Of a stretch of DNA of 56,940 nt, positions 1-8,938 are shown in pieces (within the stretch, counting starts at the first letter, position 1; every line of letters starts with the position of its first letter). The translations under genes were made by a program, and so were the position numbers. Location: positions 1-56,940 of IMG/VR virus record IMGVR_UViG_3300032093_009193, one strand, 5' to 3'. Source of the stretch: a virus. The notes below the pieces were generated by a model, which ran no database searches, was not told the DNA's origin, and saw only the letters and a program-made list of their open reading frames with translations.

Positions 1-455
1 ATTATGGGATTTTCTGTTTTTCTTGATCTGGCATATTCATGTAATACGCCAACATATTCCCACCCGCTATCAACTTTAAATATTTGATTTCTCCACCAAG
101 AGAATTCTTCCCTACCCAATCTTAGAGCGAAAGAATCAATCTCATCACCGTCTGGAAGTGTGAATGATCCATCAAGGTAATCATCGGCATCAATCATCCA
201 AGCATATGTTGCCTTACCCTTTAAAGCATCCAAGGCTTCAGTTCTGGATGGGCCAAATCCTTTCCATTCAGATTGAATCAATTCTCCAGGAATATTTTTT
301 TCTTTAAAGAAGTTTTGAATTATGTCTTGAGTTCCATCTGTCGAACCAGTATCCACAACAACCCAGTAATTTATGTGTTTATAAACTGAGTTAAGACACT
401 CAAGAATAATATGAGATTCATTTTTCACAATCATTGATAAAGCTAATCGATACAT
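1..455 (-). CDS. Glycosyltransferase family 2 (partial, C-terminus beyond window)
   Basis: The frame is open from an ATG at 455 to the left edge (about 151 codons). It shows the GT2 GT-A core: LSMIVKNE at residues 6-13, DTGSTDGT at 35-42 (nucleotide-sugar binding) and the metal-binding DADD at about 89-92. Family members transfer a sugar from a nucleotide-sugar donor in the cytoplasm. AAGGA lies 9 nt before the ATG and a TATAAATA late-promoter box lies 20 nt upstream, which supports this start and late expression. It is the last visible gene of the sugar-transfer island, which probably continues leftward. The acceptor is unknown. Confidence 0.85.
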   Translation of the reverse strand, partial: MYRLALSMIVKNESHIILECLNSVYKHINYWVVVDTGSTDGTQDIIQNFFKEKNIPGELIQSEWKGFGPSRTEALDALKGKATYAWMIDADDYLDGSFTLPDGDEIDSFALRLGREEFSWWRNQIFKVDSGWEYVGVLHEYARSRKTENPI

Positions 456-474
456 TACTAAAAGTCCTTTATAC

Positions 475-482
475 TATTTATA
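475..482 (-). promoter_or_regulatory. T4-type late promoter (TATAAATA)
   Basis: An exact TATAAATA on the minus strand sits in the 99-bp gap (456-554) between the methyltransferase and the GT2 gene. The predicted +1 is near 469, giving a leader of about 14 nt with AAGGA at its very 5' end, the same layout as gene 23. The rest of this gap shows nothing else recognisable. Short AT-rich boxes also occur by chance, so placement is the main evidence. Confidence 0.6.
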
Positions 483-554
483 ACCAAAAATTTGGACAGT
501 TATTGGAAAAAAAAATGCATTCACAAAAGATCAGAACCACCTACAATTTATACA

Positions 555-1091
555 TTATAAATTTTTATAAATCCAACAATCTTCTTGTGTTGATATGTTG
601 TTTAAACATTCATATACTGCTTTATTTACATCTTTACTGCTAAAATCGTGACCGCACAAATAACCATTTTTTTTAATTTTTGGAAGCCATGCTTTTATAT
701 CATTTTTAACACATTCATAACTATGACATGCGTCTATAAAAACAAAATCTAAACTATTATTTTTATATAAAGAAGCTGCTTCTACAGAATCCATTCTAAT
801 TGCTTTATATAATCCTTTGAATTCAGACATATTATTTAAAAATGTATCAAATAAATTAGAAAGATCTTCGTGATAATCTTGATCCTTGGACCATAAATCA
901 ATACAATCTAATTTGATAGATTTACCACTGTTAATTATTTCCACCATCAAATAAGATGTAGATTTCCCTTTCCAACATCCAACTTCAACAAAATGTCCAT
1001 TATCTGGACATATATTAACCATAGATGTATACAAATTAGGATATGTAAACCAATTTTCACCAAAATTACTATTATTGTAAATATGTTTCAT
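555..1091 (-). CDS. Class I SAM-dependent methyltransferase (Methyltransf_24-like)
   Basis: A 178-aa protein with the SAM-binding motif VEVGCWKGKST near residues 36-46, an acidic strand end (LDCIDLW), the post-I motif DFVFIDACHSYE and the late segment GYLCGHDF. This is the pattern of the small Methyltransf_24 proteins found in polysaccharide and surface-modification clusters. Its ATG overlaps the stop of the upstream methyltransferase gene (ATGA), so the two are probably translationally coupled. It most likely methylates a sugar or glycan intermediate, although the substrate cannot be read from sequence. Confidence 0.75.
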   Translation of the reverse strand: MKHIYNNSNFGENWFTYPNLYTSMVNICPDNGHFVEVGCWKGKSTSYLMVEIINSGKSIKLDCIDLWSKDQDYHEDLSNLFDTFLNNMSEFKGLYKAIRMDSVEAASLYKNNSLDFVFIDACHSYECVKNDIKAWLPKIKKNGYLCGHDFSSKDVNKAVYECLNNISTQEDCWIYKNL

Positions 1092-2296
1092 TTTAATATA
1101 ACCTTTAAAGTTGGAAAATACATCAAAAATAAATCACCAGAATAGTTTCTTACTTTTTTTATCCTGCTGCAAATTTCATCAAAAAAATTCCAAGCCAAAG
1201 GAACAAAAACAATTTTATCAGACTTCATTTTTTCTAATACAGAAATTGATACAATTTCTGTATTCATACCTGGAGTGTATAGAGATGTTTTAAGTACATT
1301 ATCATCTATAATGTAATCTAATTTAATTTTTCCAAAGTTAAGCAATGTCATCCCCTTTGCCGCTGCCCCATAACCTATTATTTTATACCCATTTTTTTTG
1401 TAATCATTAATAGCATTTTTTAAATTTATTGTTATTTCTTTTGCATTTTTTGAAAAAAAGTCGTATGTTTTTCTTGAATAGATGCCATTTTTTTGCTCTT
1501 CCAATAATGTTGATTCCAAATTTGTATCTTTTGTATATTTTGCAATTTCGAAAATATAACTTGATCCATGAACATCAAATTTAAATACATTATTTAATCT
1601 CAATCCACATTTTTCAACTACATTTTTCATAGAAAGAGTATTAAAAAATGACAGATGTTCGTGATATATTGTATCAAATTCATTATTCAATATCATATTT
1701 GATTGTGAAGTTTGAATGTATAACATTCCATCTTCATTCAATCTATCTCTACATTCATTTAAAAATGCAACAATATCATCTGTGTGGGCAAAAACATTTT
1801 GGGCAGTAATTAAATCAAATTTATTATTAATTTTATTTGATGGAAAATAATCACAAATAATTTGATGATTTAAACTACTAAGCTTAAATAAATTTTCAGC
1901 AGGGTCTATTCCGTATGTTAAAATGTCAAGTTTTTTATAAGAATCAAGTTGTGATCCATCATTGCAAGCAATGTCAAGTATATTTACAGGTTTTCTATTA
2001 TGGTGATGTTTAAATCTTTGAACGGTAAATTTAGAAAAAAAATCAAAATAATTTTTAAGAGTTTCCGTAGTTCCACTAACATACAAATAATTTTTAAACA
2101 TTAAATCTGGATTAATTGCAACGCTTAATTGTAAATGAAAGCAATTATTGCATAAATTTAACTTTAAAGGATAATATTTTAATTTTTCAGTATTTTTATG
2201 ATATGAATTTGCTAAAGGTTGATCATTCAAATCTAATATACATTCAACAGAACCATTGCAACATCTACATTGATTTATAACTTTATAATCATTCAT
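1088..2296 (-). CDS. Sugar C-methyltransferase-like protein (zinc-binding N-domain, SAM domain, C-terminal Methyltransf_14-like domain)
   Basis: This 402-aa protein has the three-part layout of NovU/TylC3-type sugar C-methyltransferases. The N-terminal Cys cluster (C10, C12, C13, then CNNC at 49-52) is the zinc-binding domain. The SAM motif ILDIACNDGS lies at about 106-115. The C-terminal Rossmann-like part contains GYGAAAKG near 310. Known members methylate carbon atoms of dTDP- or GDP-deoxysugars. It overlaps the upstream epimerase gene by 8 bp, which fits a joint role in making a branched or methylated deoxysugar. The family assignment is strong; the exact sugar is unknown. Confidence 0.85.
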   Translation of the reverse strand: MNDYKVINQCRCCNGSVECILDLNDQPLANSYHKNTEKLKYYPLKLNLCNNCFHLQLSVAINPDLMFKNYLYVSGTTETLKNYFDFFSKFTVQRFKHHHNRKPVNILDIACNDGSQLDSYKKLDILTYGIDPAENLFKLSSLNHQIICDYFPSNKINNKFDLITAQNVFAHTDDIVAFLNECRDRLNEDGMLYIQTSQSNMILNNEFDTIYHEHLSFFNTLSMKNVVEKCGLRLNNVFKFDVHGSSYIFEIAKYTKDTNLESTLLEEQKNGIYSRKTYDFFSKNAKEITINLKNAINDYKKNGYKIIGYGAAAKGMTLLNFGKIKLDYIIDDNVLKTSLYTPGMNTEIVSISVLEKMKSDKIVFVPLAWNFFDEICSRIKKVRNYSGDLFLMYFPTLKVILK

Positions 2297-3212
2297 AATT
2301 TATATTTTCATTTCTTGATGTTTTAATACAATTGTTATAATTAAGTAACAAATTTCTTGTTATATTTTTAGTTGTATCTTTAAATTTAAAATTAAATGTT
2401 TTTTCAAATTTTGTTGTGTCTATGGAAAAATCATAAGCTTTGAGTTGAACCTTAACATTTTTAATTTTATCCAAGTTGTTTAAATCATATTCAACTACTG
2501 GAACATTGCAGATTTGAGAAACATCTTTTGCTATATTTTCTGCTGTATCATTAAAAGAAGCTATATTATAAATACCAGAATTATTTTTATTGCAATCAAT
2601 TATTGCTTTAATTGAGTTTGCTAAATCATCAATTCCTAATATTGCTCTACTAATATCTTTAATGTATAATTTTATGTGTTTTTCTTCTACAGCACAATAA
2701 GTCATAGAATTTATCATAATATCTGTTCTTAAATGTGGTGACCAACCATTAACAGTTCCAAATCTTAAACCATAATAATTTAATTCTGTTTTTTGCGCGT
2801 AAGAATCTATAATTTGTTTTGTCAAATCATAATAATTATATGGATCAAAATTATTATATGTTTCGGACACAACACTTTTTTGAGTATTACCATAAACAGA
2901 AGAACTACTAGCATAAATAAATTTTTGAGATTTATTTATTTTTGTTAATAGATTAATAAAATTTTTAATATTATTATTAAAAGAAGATAACATATCATTA
3001 TCACACATTTTTACTGAGCTATGACCAGCTAATAAAATTACAGAATCAAAATTATTAATATATTCTTTAGATAAAGCGTTGTAATCTACTTTTTCTTCAT
3101 TATCAATAAACCAATTTAAATCTATATTTTTAATATTAAAAATATTTTTAAATTTATAATTTAAAAAAGAACCAACATATCCATTGCCACCCAATAATAA
3201 TATATTTTTCAT
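2289..3212 (-). CDS. NAD(P)-dependent sugar epimerase/dehydratase (extended SDR)
   Basis: A 307-aa extended short-chain dehydrogenase. The N-terminal Rossmann motif GGNGYVGS is at 8-15, the Ser-rich active-site strand ASSSSVYG at 101-108 and the catalytic Y128-x3-K132 follows. The family converts nucleotide sugars (4-epimerases, 4,6-dehydratases, 4-reductases). It is the only nucleotide-sugar-modifying enzyme seen in the island and overlaps the C-methyltransferase gene, so the pair may supply one special activated sugar. The precise reaction cannot be told from motifs alone. Confidence 0.85.
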   Translation of the reverse strand: MKNILLLGGNGYVGSFLNYKFKNIFNIKNIDLNWFIDNEEKVDYNALSKEYINNFDSVILLAGHSSVKMCDNDMLSSFNNNIKNFINLLTKINKSQKFIYASSSSVYGNTQKSVVSETYNNFDPYNYYDLTKQIIDSYAQKTELNYYGLRFGTVNGWSPHLRTDIMINSMTYCAVEEKHIKLYIKDISRAILGIDDLANSIKAIIDCNKNNSGIYNIASFNDTAENIAKDVSQICNVPVVEYDLNNLDKIKNVKVQLKAYDFSIDTTKFEKTFNFKFKDTTKNITRNLLLNYNNCIKTSRNENINYE

Positions 3213-3216
3213 TTAA

Positions 3217-3891
3217 TTATTCCACTAAGTATTTTTTCACACCAAGATATTCCGATTCTTCTAAAATTTTATAATTTAAATCATTTAATCCAGAATAATA
3301 TAAATTTTTAGTTTGTTTCAATTCATTAACAATTTGATGATTTCTGTCAAATGTTGGCATAAAATGCTGATGTTCTTCAGTACCATTTCCATCATCACAT
3401 AATTTTAAATATTCATCTATTGAAACATTTATATTTATATTTGCTATATTTAGTCTTGCCATCATCTCATCATCTTCTGCTCCCCACCCCCAAAATTTAT
3501 TAGTATATCCATTTAATTTTAAATAATCAGAAACAAGAAATCCCATAGCTTTATAAAAAGTTCCATCTTTCGAGTGCTCTAATGAGCAAAATTTTGTCGT
3601 CTTATTTATAAAATAATTTACAGTTTTTGGTAAAATATCTACTGGGTGAAAAATAAAAATATCATTTTCATTCATATTTTTTTTAAAAATATCGAATCCA
3701 ATATTAATAGTTTGTCCAAGATTAAATAAATCATATTTTTCACTTCTTTCAACAATTATAATATCATAATTTTTATTTTGAGAATTTAAATATTCTTTAA
3801 ATGGATGTATAAACTCGTTGAGAGCTTTTTTATATTTACCAAATCTATCTCTATAAGGTAACACAAAATATGTTTTAATATCTGATTTCAT
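3217..3891 (-). CDS. Beta-1,4-galactosyltransferase-like glycosyltransferase (GT7 fold)
   Basis: A 224-aa protein closely following the animal beta4-galactosyltransferase plan. It shows VLPYRDR at 10-16, FNLGQTINIGF at 56-66, a metal-site strand FHPVDILP at 81-88 (the last Asp of the usual DVD is kept) and GYTNKFWGWGAEDDE at about 128-142. In GT7 enzymes the WGWGxEDD segment binds the acceptor GlcNAc and provides the base. A His-rich segment (EEHQHF) near 170 may complete the metal site. It is expected to transfer galactose or GalNAc/GlcNAc from UDP-sugar; the acceptor is unknown. There is no signal peptide, unlike the Golgi enzymes. Confidence 0.8.
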   Translation of the reverse strand: MKSDIKTYFVLPYRDRFGKYKKALNEFIHPFKEYLNSQNKNYDIIIVERSEKYDLFNLGQTINIGFDIFKKNMNENDIFIFHPVDILPKTVNYFINKTTKFCSLEHSKDGTFYKAMGFLVSDYLKLNGYTNKFWGWGAEDDEMMARLNIANININVSIDEYLKLCDDGNGTEEHQHFMPTFDRNHQIVNELKQTKNLYYSGLNDLNYKILEESEYLGVKKYLVE

Positions 3892-3907
3892 TTTTTTATT
3901 ACTTACT

Positions 3908-4804
3908 TTAAATAAGTTTAAATATTTTTAATTTATCATCAATTATTTTTTCTAAAATATCAAATTTGGAACCATCTTCAATTATAGTATCCCAGTTATT
4001 ATGCCAATGCCATGTAAATGCCCCATCATATAAATTTGTATCACCATTTTTAGACATTGGATATATTGGATTTAGACCCCATTCTGTATTGAACCAAGCA
4101 CATGGAAAAATTTTTAAATCTTTATCTTTAACATGACTATACAATTTTTGCCCCCAACAAAAAGAATTTGGTATTGGTTGAATTTTTGTTAATAATTCTA
4201 TAAATTTATAAGCAGTTCTACTTGTTTTATTTAATCTCATTATTGCGCCATTATAAAATATATTAGGTTCACTAGGAATAGTTCCAGATGATCCCCACTG
4301 ATAAATGAATTGATAATTATTTAAAGGGCTTAAATCTCTCAATATACACATATCCATGTCTATATAAAAACCACCATATTTAAATAAACATAATAATCTA
4401 AAAAAATCACCACCCAAATAACAACGATCATCATCAATAATAATTGATTTAAAATATTCTTGATAATCTTCTAAAGGGGTATCTTTCAATTCTTGTATTG
4501 GATTCCAAATCTTATGAGTAATATATTTGGAAAAAGGTTTCAATAATTCATTTTTTGATAAATCTATATTTGACCATAAATTTATATTATAATTTGAAGA
4601 ATTAAATTCTTCATGATTGGCTATTAATGATTTAATCGGTAATAGTTGTTTTCTTTCAAAATTTCTGGGAACTCTCCAATATAAATTAAAATTTAATTTA
4701 TCTATACTTTTATATGGCTTTAGATTTTTTGCATATTCTAATGATTTTAAATATTTTTTATCATTGAATTGATATAATTCTTTATTATTTTCAAAAGAAA
4801 TCAT
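3908..4804 (-). CDS. GT32-like glycosyltransferase (DXD sugar-binding region)
   Basis: A 298-aa protein with the hallmark of the Gly_transf_sug/OCH1-like family: a D-x3-R-x3-L-x5-GG-x-Y-x-D-x-D segment at about 133-152 (GGFYIDMDM). A C-terminal part with FYNGAIMRL follows, then aromatic residues near the end. Such enzymes use a DXD-bound metal to transfer a hexose from a nucleotide sugar. Its start codon overlaps the stop of the upstream methyltransferase gene (ATGA). Conserved residues appear intact, so it is probably active. Confidence 0.78.
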   Translation of the reverse strand: MISFENNKELYQFNDKKYLKSLEYAKNLKPYKSIDKLNFNLYWRVPRNFERKQLLPIKSLIANHEEFNSSNYNINLWSNIDLSKNELLKPFSKYITHKIWNPIQELKDTPLEDYQEYFKSIIIDDDRCYLGGDFFRLLCLFKYGGFYIDMDMCILRDLSPLNNYQFIYQWGSSGTIPSEPNIFYNGAIMRLNKTSRTAYKFIELLTKIQPIPNSFCWGQKLYSHVKDKDLKIFPCAWFNTEWGLNPIYPMSKNGDTNLYDGAFTWHWHNNWDTIIEDGSKFDILEKIIDDKLKIFKLI

Positions 4805-5367
4805 TTATTTAATTTTCCAAACTCGACAATTCCAGTTCCACTCCAGTGACCAACTTTAGTTATATCATGTTTTTTATATTCTATCGAATCCCAAAATTGC
4901 TTCATTTCTAAATTAAGATGGATATCATCTAACATCAATAAACCATCCCATTCGATTGATTGTAAAAATTTGTATAAAATATTTTCATAGATTCCATCAT
5001 GGGCCACATCTAAAAATATAAATGGTGTATTTTTAATATCTTGATCTTTTGTAGAGTCTCCTATAAAATATTCAATGTTGGCTCTTTCAGGATTTTTTGG
5101 TAAAAGTTTAATTATATCATATGTTTTTATTTTATTATTTTTATTATATGAAAGAGCTAGTGCGGACATGCATTTATTTGTTCCTATATCAAATAAAATT
5201 TTATTAGAATACAAAGAGGAAATATACATCAATAAACGATAATGTTCTCTTCCAGATTCTCCATAAAAGTAATTAAAATTATGATATAAATCATAGTTTT
5301 CAACAAAAGATGCTTCTATATTATTTAATGTTTCATTACTTACTGATAAAATTTTTTCTATAATCAT
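4801..5367 (-). CDS. Class I SAM-dependent methyltransferase
   Basis: About 188 aa from the preferred ATG at 5367, which overlaps the upstream stop (ATGA); an in-frame ATG at 5379 would add four residues. The SAM site is LFDIGTNKCMSALALS, followed by an acidic strand (KTYDII), FIFLDVAHDG and LLMLDDIHL, the usual class I order. It resembles the small Methyltransf_24 proteins elsewhere in this island but is clearly divergent in the glycine-rich loop. Probable O- or N-methylation of a glycan; substrate unknown. Confidence 0.65.
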   Translation of the reverse strand: MIIEKILSVSNETLNNIEASFVENYDLYHNFNYFYGESGREHYRLLMYISSLYSNKILFDIGTNKCMSALALSYNKNNKIKTYDIIKLLPKNPERANIEYFIGDSTKDQDIKNTPFIFLDVAHDGIYENILYKFLQSIEWDGLLMLDDIHLNLEMKQFWDSIEYKKHDITKVGHWSGTGIVEFGKLNK

Positions 5368-6119
5368 TTTTTTATCCAATTTTCTTCTGAACTGTGTTTA
5401 TGAACATAAGAATCCCAATCGTGTTTAACATCCAATTCAATTAATGGATAATTTAATGAAACTAAATAAAATCCCCACATCCTTTCAACTATACCGCAAA
5501 TTCTATGATTTATTCTATTCATTATTCCCCATTGATTTTTTATTAAAATATTTTCTATATCTTCTTTATTATCCTGTAAATAATTTGCAAAATTTAAAAA
5601 TATTTCTTTTGGAGTTATGCTTAAAGCCTCACTTATCCAACCATTATTCCATATTAAGTCTGGATTAAATTGACAGTCCAACCTCTCTTCCATAAATTTA
5701 CAAATATTTTGTAACTCATACCATGACAGGTATAAATCAGATAGACCTCTCTTTTTCTGATAAAAAATATTTTTATTATTTTCCATTAATAAATTATATG
5801 TAGAATTTATGGAATTTTTATTAAAAACTACATCATAATGAAATATTCCAATATGTGTCGAATCTTCAATTAAATATTGATTGTTCAGTAAATGAACAAA
5901 AGTTCCATACTCATAATACTGTTTTTTCTGATACTCAAAATTATTCCAGGGAAGTTCCCATTCTTTTATATTATTTTTAATCTTTTTTGTTATTTGTTTT
6001 TTAACATTTTTTTGTATTTCATAACAATAAATAGATTCCAATTCAGATTCTGATAAATTATCTAATACTTTATCATATAAACGATCATATGTAACTAAAA
6101 ATGATTTAATTTTTATCAT
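5364..6119 (-). CDS. Putative glycosyltransferase (DUF4422-like features)
   Basis: A 251-aa protein without a confident family. It has a central GIFHYDVVF strand that could be the metal/donor site, an NNGWISEAL segment, and near the end RICGIVERMWGFYL, recalling the ERL/ERM-type closing helix of DUF4422 polysaccharide transferases. It overlaps both neighbours by 14-16 bp and lies among sugar transferases, so a glycosyltransferase role is inferred mainly from context. No signal peptide or membrane segment is visible. Confidence 0.45.
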   Translation of the reverse strand: MIKIKSFLVTYDRLYDKVLDNLSESELESIYCYEIQKNVKKQITKKIKNNIKEWELPWNNFEYQKKQYYEYGTFVHLLNNQYLIEDSTHIGIFHYDVVFNKNSINSTYNLLMENNKNIFYQKKRGLSDLYLSWYELQNICKFMEERLDCQFNPDLIWNNGWISEALSITPKEIFLNFANYLQDNKEDIENILIKNQWGIMNRINHRICGIVERMWGFYLVSLNYPLIELDVKHDWDSYVHKHSSEENWIKK

Positions 6120-6912
6120 GATATTTTTTTATTCTATCTTTCCAATAATTTAAATATAATTTATCATAATTATATTTTTTATTTAAAAAATTTATAAGTA
6201 TTTCTTCATTTAAATCTTCATAACTTTTAACTTTTAGTATTGGTAAGTCTGTCCAATCATCATAAATGTAATTATCTATAACTATTGGAATACAACCCAA
6301 ATATAAACTTTCCCATGTTCTATGACAATCTATACCATTTCCAGGGGGTGAAATAACAAATAAACTCTTAGACATATTTATCGCATACTCATCAAAAGAT
6401 AAATTTGATTGATATATTAATGGTAATTTATTTTTATTTAAAATATTCAATATATTTTTTCTATTTGGATTTGTTAAATTCCAATTACAATAAATTGTAA
6501 ATTCTTTTTTATTATTTTTTAATGTTTGTATATTTTGAACAAACCATTTAGTCATATATTGTGGTTCATAAAATGGATCTTTGTGGGTTTTTAGACCCAA
6601 GGGTATTGATATCAAATCCTCACAAATGTGTGTTGGATTTATAGCAAACCATTTATGAATGCTATTGGGCTTTTTACTATATCTAAAATTATCAATTGGA
6701 TAATCTGAGTGATGAGTTATTAGTAAATATTTTTTATTTGACTCTCGTATATTATCAAATAGATAATTTAAATCATCAGTTTTACAAAAAATAATACAAT
6801 TTTTATTTAATATTTCTTTATCAAATAATTTATTATATGATAAAACTATGGAATAGTCTGCTATTTTTTCATAATTTGCAGCATTTAAAATATTATCAAT
6901 TTCTATTTCCAT
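6106..6912 (-). CDS. Exostosin-like (GT47-type) glycosyltransferase
   Basis: A 268-aa protein. The decisive segment is about residues 185-215: FVISPPGNGIDCHRTWESL followed by YLGCIPIVID. This is the GT-B C-terminal donor-binding pattern of exostosin-like enzymes (SPxGxGxDxxRxWE...GxIPIV). Upstream, DLISIPLGL and a conserved CNWN strand fit the N-terminal half. It starts inside the end of the preceding gene (17-bp overlap). Likely donor is a UDP-sugar; the acceptor is unknown. Confidence 0.7.
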   Translation of the reverse strand: MEIEIDNILNAANYEKIADYSIVLSYNKLFDKEILNKNCIIFCKTDDLNYLFDNIRESNKKYLLITHHSDYPIDNFRYSKKPNSIHKWFAINPTHICEDLISIPLGLKTHKDPFYEPQYMTKWFVQNIQTLKNNKKEFTIYCNWNLTNPNRKNILNILNKNKLPLIYQSNLSFDEYAINMSKSLFVISPPGNGIDCHRTWESLYLGCIPIVIDNYIYDDWTDLPILKVKSYEDLNEEILINFLNKKYNYDKLYLNYWKDRIKKYHDKN

Positions 6913-7594
6913 GCCTATCTACTAATATCCAATCATCGCTGTAGCCGTGTTCTTTAGAGTACTGATCAATTTGGGGGATATACATTATATTTTCATTATA
7001 CACCATTAATGATAATATTGCTTGATCGTGTCTATGATCTATAAAATCTTTAAAATTATCCATTCTTATATTTGGTGTGTCTTCTATTAATCCTGGAATT
7101 AAACAATTTTCTAACCATTTTTCAACAAATGAAACAGAATATGAACATTTTCTAAAAAATAGATAGGTCGCTTGCATTTGATTTTCTTCAGAAAAATCAT
7201 TTTTATTATTTTTATTCAGATAGAAAAAACAATCACCTTTAGTCCATTTTGAAGTTTTTTGCTTCATTGAAAAATTCAAAACACCTTTATGGTTTATCAT
7301 TCTTAAAATATTATCTACATTTTTTATTATTTTTGCGCCAGAATCCATATAAACTAAATACGAATCATTTTCTATTTGATTTAATGTTTTTAAAATCAGA
7401 TAAGGTTTCCATAACCAATATCCAGCACCTCTACTTTGACTTAAAATTTTATTATTTTTAATTTTAAAAGTTTCATCTATATCATTATTATTATATCCTT
7501 TAGAAATAAATCCAAAAGATTCTGCACTTTTTAAACCAATTTGTTGGCTATTTAAAAATCCATTATTTGCATAATTTATAAAATATTTTTTCAT
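6896..7594 (-). CDS. Putative GT-A-fold glycosyltransferase
   Basis: A 232-aa protein with RGAGYWLWKPYLIL near 54-67, then SYLVYMDSG near 78-86, a DSG/DxD-like metal strand, and a DHRHDQAILSL segment near 190. This arrangement (RGxGYWxWKPxxI, YxDxG, DQ) recurs in small polysaccharide-cluster transferases of uncertain specificity. It lies between a GT47-like and a GT2 gene in the same transcription unit. I am confident of a sugar-transferase-like fold but not of the reaction. Confidence 0.6.
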   Translation of the reverse strand: MKKYFINYANNGFLNSQQIGLKSAESFGFISKGYNNNDIDETFKIKNNKILSQSRGAGYWLWKPYLILKTLNQIENDSYLVYMDSGAKIIKNVDNILRMINHKGVLNFSMKQKTSKWTKGDCFFYLNKNNKNDFSEENQMQATYLFFRKCSYSVSFVEKWLENCLIPGLIEDTPNIRMDNFKDFIDHRHDQAILSLMVYNENIMYIPQIDQYSKEHGYSDDWILVDRHGNRN

Positions 7595-7595
7595 T

Positions 7596-8204
7596 TTAAG
7601 ATGCCGATCTACTAATATTGGTATTATACAGATATTTATGTAATACTTTATCTATTTTATAGCTACTCTCAACCCTTTTACTCATTTTACTTACCCAATC
7701 GGCATCCTCACAGGATTCATTATATTGATTTCTTATCTCTATAAATTTTTCATTTTTTGCCAATTCAGATCTCCAAGCACACAAATGCCATGCTGGTCTT
7801 TTTACTTTATAATTTGGATTTGTTTTTAAATAATTGTAATCAACACCTTCTATTGCATTTCCATGATCAAAAGTAACATAAAATTCAAATCCATTTACAT
7901 TACAATACTGATTGAATGTTATTACATCATATTTATTATCTCTGCATATTGGGACCAATTCTTTAAAATAATCATCAGTAATGTCGTCATCATCGTCTAG
8001 AAACGCAATATAATTTCCATTCGCTATACTTAATAAATCATTTCTCTTTTCAGTTATTGATTTTTTTCTATTATCTGTCAAAATTAATATTTCCACATCT
8101 CCATAAGAACAAAGGGAATCTAATTTTTTAAATAACTTATTAGCCAGATCCAATCTTTCAGTTATCGATAATATTAAAACTGATAAACAAATATTTTTTT
8201 TCAT
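7596..8204 (-). CDS. Glycosyltransferase family 2
   Basis: About 202 aa from the preferred ATG at 8204, which overlaps the upstream stop codon (ATGA); an ATG at 8219 is less likely. The N-terminal strand SVLILSITERLDL is followed by EILILTDNR, then EKRNDLL and the metal-binding AFLDDDDDI, and a later WHLCAWRSEL and DADWVSKM. These are GT2 landmarks, although the first donor motif is atypical. Short for the family, it lacks a long C-terminal extension or membrane helix. Confidence 0.78.
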   Translation of the reverse strand: MKKNICLSVLILSITERLDLANKLFKKLDSLCSYGDVEILILTDNRKKSITEKRNDLLSIANGNYIAFLDDDDDITDDYFKELVPICRDNKYDVITFNQYCNVNGFEFYVTFDHGNAIEGVDYNYLKTNPNYKVKRPAWHLCAWRSELAKNEKFIEIRNQYNESCEDADWVSKMSKRVESSYKIDKVLHKYLYNTNISRSAS

Positions 8205-8938
8205 AAAGAATTTTTCCAATTTATTTTTGGAGATAAAAGATCTCCATGTGTTGCATACCCAGGTATTGGACTTATCATTAATCTATGTCTAATATCAGTT
8301 AGGGTACAAAAAAGCTCATAATCTCCTGGTATTTTTCTATAAGGATGTTCATCAACATTCAATAGCAATAATGAAGCTTTAAATACATTCTTATCCTCTT
8401 TTAGAGTAATTACCTTAGATGCGAATGTCATTGTTGCAGTATTAACTGTTCTCCAATAATCATTAATACCAAAAAATATTTCACTCTTATAGCTTTTAAA
8501 ATTTTCAAATATATAATCTATTTCTTTATTATAATTTATATTAAAATGTTTTTTATATCTTTCTGGACTATCGTATAAATTTACATAATCTGCCCCACAA
8601 TAATTAAATGCTTCATTTAAAGCATTTCTTGAATATTGTCTGTGAAGATAATCATTTTCAACAAAATAAATTATATCATCATCTTTATTTTCTGTAATTG
8701 CTTTATTATATGTAAAATCAAAACTACCACAGTTTCCCAAAGATGTTCTTATCACTTCCACCTTATATTTTTTCAACCACTGCATCGTTTCGTCTGAAAC
8801 ATTATCTGCAATAATTACTAATTCTGATTCATTTACTTCAAAATTTTTAATAAAGTTATTTAAACAATTTTCATTTGTAAAATATTCGGGAGCCTTACCC
8901 CTTCTATTATTATCAGATAATCTATAATAAATTTTCAT
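8201..8938 (-). CDS. Putative GT-A-fold glycosyltransferase
   Basis: A 245-aa protein beginning with IYYRLSDNNRRGK. It shows LVIIADNVSDETM near 40, NCGSFDFTYNKAI near 88, and YFVENDYLH near 111, an END motif in place of a classical DXD. A PGDYELFCT segment lies near the end. The order (strand, donor loop, acidic metal strand) suggests GT-A, but the catalytic acidic motif is variant. Its ATG abuts the upstream stop. Substrate unknown. Confidence 0.5.
   Translation of the reverse strand: MKIYYRLSDNNRRGKAPEYFTNENCLNNFIKNFEVNESELVIIADNVSDETMQWLKKYKVEVIRTSLGNCGSFDFTYNKAITENKDDDIIYFVENDYLHRQYSRNALNEAFNYCGADYVNLYDSPERYKKHFNINYNKEIDYIFENFKSYKSEIFFGINDYWRTVNTATMTFASKVITLKEDKNVFKASLLLLNVDEHPYRKIPGDYELFCTLTDIRHRLMISPIPGYATHGDLLSPKINWKNSL

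Noticed and set aside
456-554. Possible tRNA or small RNA in the largest left-hand gap
   Set aside because: No cloverleaf-like arms or T-loop sequence found; only a late promoter and AT-rich sequence.
3421-3640. TATTTATA boxes inside the GT7-like gene
   Set aside because: These sequences arise by chance in such AT-rich coding DNA and are not followed by a gene start; only boxes just upstream of starts were kept.
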